Below are positions 6,097 through 6,456 of a stretch of 6,456 nt of DNA, piece by piece; the first letter of the stretch is position 1; each line of letters opens with the position of its first letter. Below the pieces are notes generated by a model. The model did no database searches and was not told the origin of the DNA. It saw only the letters and a list, made by a program, of their open reading frames with translations. The position numbers were made by a program, and so were the translations under genes. This DNA comes from CAZDVQ01 sp964508975. Lineage in GTDB: Bacteria > Bacteroidota > Bacteroidia > Chitinophagales > Saprospiraceae. The stretch covers positions 1 to 6,456 of the forward strand of contig CAZDVQ010000104.1 in the NCBI GenBank assembly GCA_964508975.1, given 5' to 3'.

Positions 6097-6422
6097 GGGC
6101 GCTTCCCCTCGCCTTCGGCTCGGGGCCGCTACGTTTCGGCGCTCGCTGTTCGCTCGGCCCGCGTTGCGGTCTGGCCCTGCGGGCCACGCCTCCACATCGC
6201 TAGCGCAAAAGGCCATTAAGCGTTAATTATTTTGTTTGTTTTTCAGCATTTTCCGGCCTTTGTAACCACCCCGTCTGCTGCGCTGCACGCTTTGCGTTCC
6301 GCTTGCATCCACCCCTCCTTGAAAAGGAGGGGAGCTCATGCCTTGCTATAAATATTTGATTTACAGTTATTTAAAAGAATAAGCCAGTTCCCCTCCTTTT
6401 CAAGGCTACGATTAGGACACAT
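6097..6422 (+). repeat. Modular GC-rich palindromic repeat element, right copy
   Basis: This is the counterpart of the left-end element, in the opposite orientation. It opens with GGGCGC (6097-6102), followed by a segment with the hairpin GCC-TTC-GGC flanked by CCCC and GGGG (6105-6125). The shared blocks follow at 6138-6162, 6166-6193 (containing TGGCCC-TGC-GGGCCA, 6172-6186), 6218-6228, 6239-6246, 6263-6278, 6305-6318 and 6405-6422. Block order matches the left copy, while the spacers differ in length and sequence, which is typical of an old dispersed repeat with conserved modules. It lies upstream of the nucleoid-associated protein gene and no gene can be supported between 5970 and 6456. 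Confidence 0.8.
6312..6405. repeat. Extra segment in right repeat copy with competing hairpins
   Basis: CCCCTCCTT occurs at 6312-6320 and again at 6390-6398, delimiting about 78 bp absent from the left copy. The first copy forms a hairpin with AAGGAGGGG (6324-6332) across a 3-nt loop. Alternatively CCTTGAAAAGGAGGGGA (6317-6333) pairs perfectly over 17 bp with TCCCCTCCTTTTCAAGG (6389-6405) across a 55-bp AT-rich loop. The two pairings exclude each other. The segment may be a small insertion with a 9-bp target duplication, or it may be the ancestral state with a deletion in the left copy. Confidence 0.7.
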
Positions 6423-6443
6423 CTTTAGCACGGCACAAAATGA

Positions 6444-6456
6444 GCCCCAAAGGGGT
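6444..6456. repeat. Small GC hairpin at the window edge, possibly a further repeat
   Basis: CCCC-AAA-GGGG (6445-6455) is a short perfect hairpin at the end of the window, starting 22 bp after the large repeat. It resembles the core of small REP-like intergenic repeats in Bacteroidota, but it is cut by the window edge and too short to classify. Confidence 0.25.

Noticed and set aside
6002..6226. Plus-strand 74-codon open frame
   Set aside because: More than half of it is the right modular repeat, and the translated Arg/Ala-rich stretch follows from the repeat sequence.
6440..6456. ATG near the right edge as the start of a plus-strand gene
   Set aside because: Only 17 bases are visible and they form a CCCC-AAA-GGGG hairpin, so a coding start cannot be supported.
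1..6456. Whole window as a composite transposon bounded by the inverted repeats
   Set aside because: There is no transposase, integrase or recombinase gene, the enclosed genes look like ordinary chromosomal genes, and the end copies are diverged and of unequal length.

Overview
The window looks like chromosomal DNA of a member of the Bacteroidota. The evidence is a secreted metalloprotease ending in a type IX secretion (T9SS) sorting domain, a BFN-UVR nuclease-family protein and a YejK-type nucleoid-associated protein of the kind found in this phylum, an exact Bacteroidota-type -7 promoter box (TAnnTTTG), and GC-rich palindromic intergenic repeats. The genus cannot be resolved from the sequence.

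Layout: four intact genes, all on the minus strand, so transcription runs from right to left. In that order they are a nucleoid-associated protein (5969-4914), a bifunctional nuclease family protein with a UVR domain (4695-4105), a secreted M1-family aminopeptidase-like protein (4066-2210), and a secreted M43-type (pappalysin/cytophagalysin-like) metalloprotease with a T9SS tail (1799-279). Only the nuclease-M1 pair is spaced closely enough (38 bp) to suggest co-transcription. The two secreted peptidases could both contribute to extracellular or periplasmic protein and peptide breakdown, but nothing in the sequence ties the four genes into one system.

The intergenic DNA is more unusual than the genes. 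Every gap except the 38-bp one holds its own palindromic repeat. A modular GC-rich element appears twice, in opposite orientations, at the two ends of the window (38-255 and 6097-6422). The right copy has an extra 78 bp bounded by a 9-bp direct repeat. The 410-bp gap between the two peptidases holds a 173-bp element with 13-bp inverted ends, a 27-bp direct repeat enclosing GC-rich hairpins, and a heptamer tandem array that starts at the M1 stop codon. The gap between the nucleoid-associated protein and the nuclease is mostly a 163-bp near-palindrome whose end forms the stop codon of the upstream gene. These look like non-autonomous, MITE-like or REP-like repeats; no transposase or integrase is present. 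I found no RNA genes, CRISPR array, defence system or other clearly new multi-gene system.
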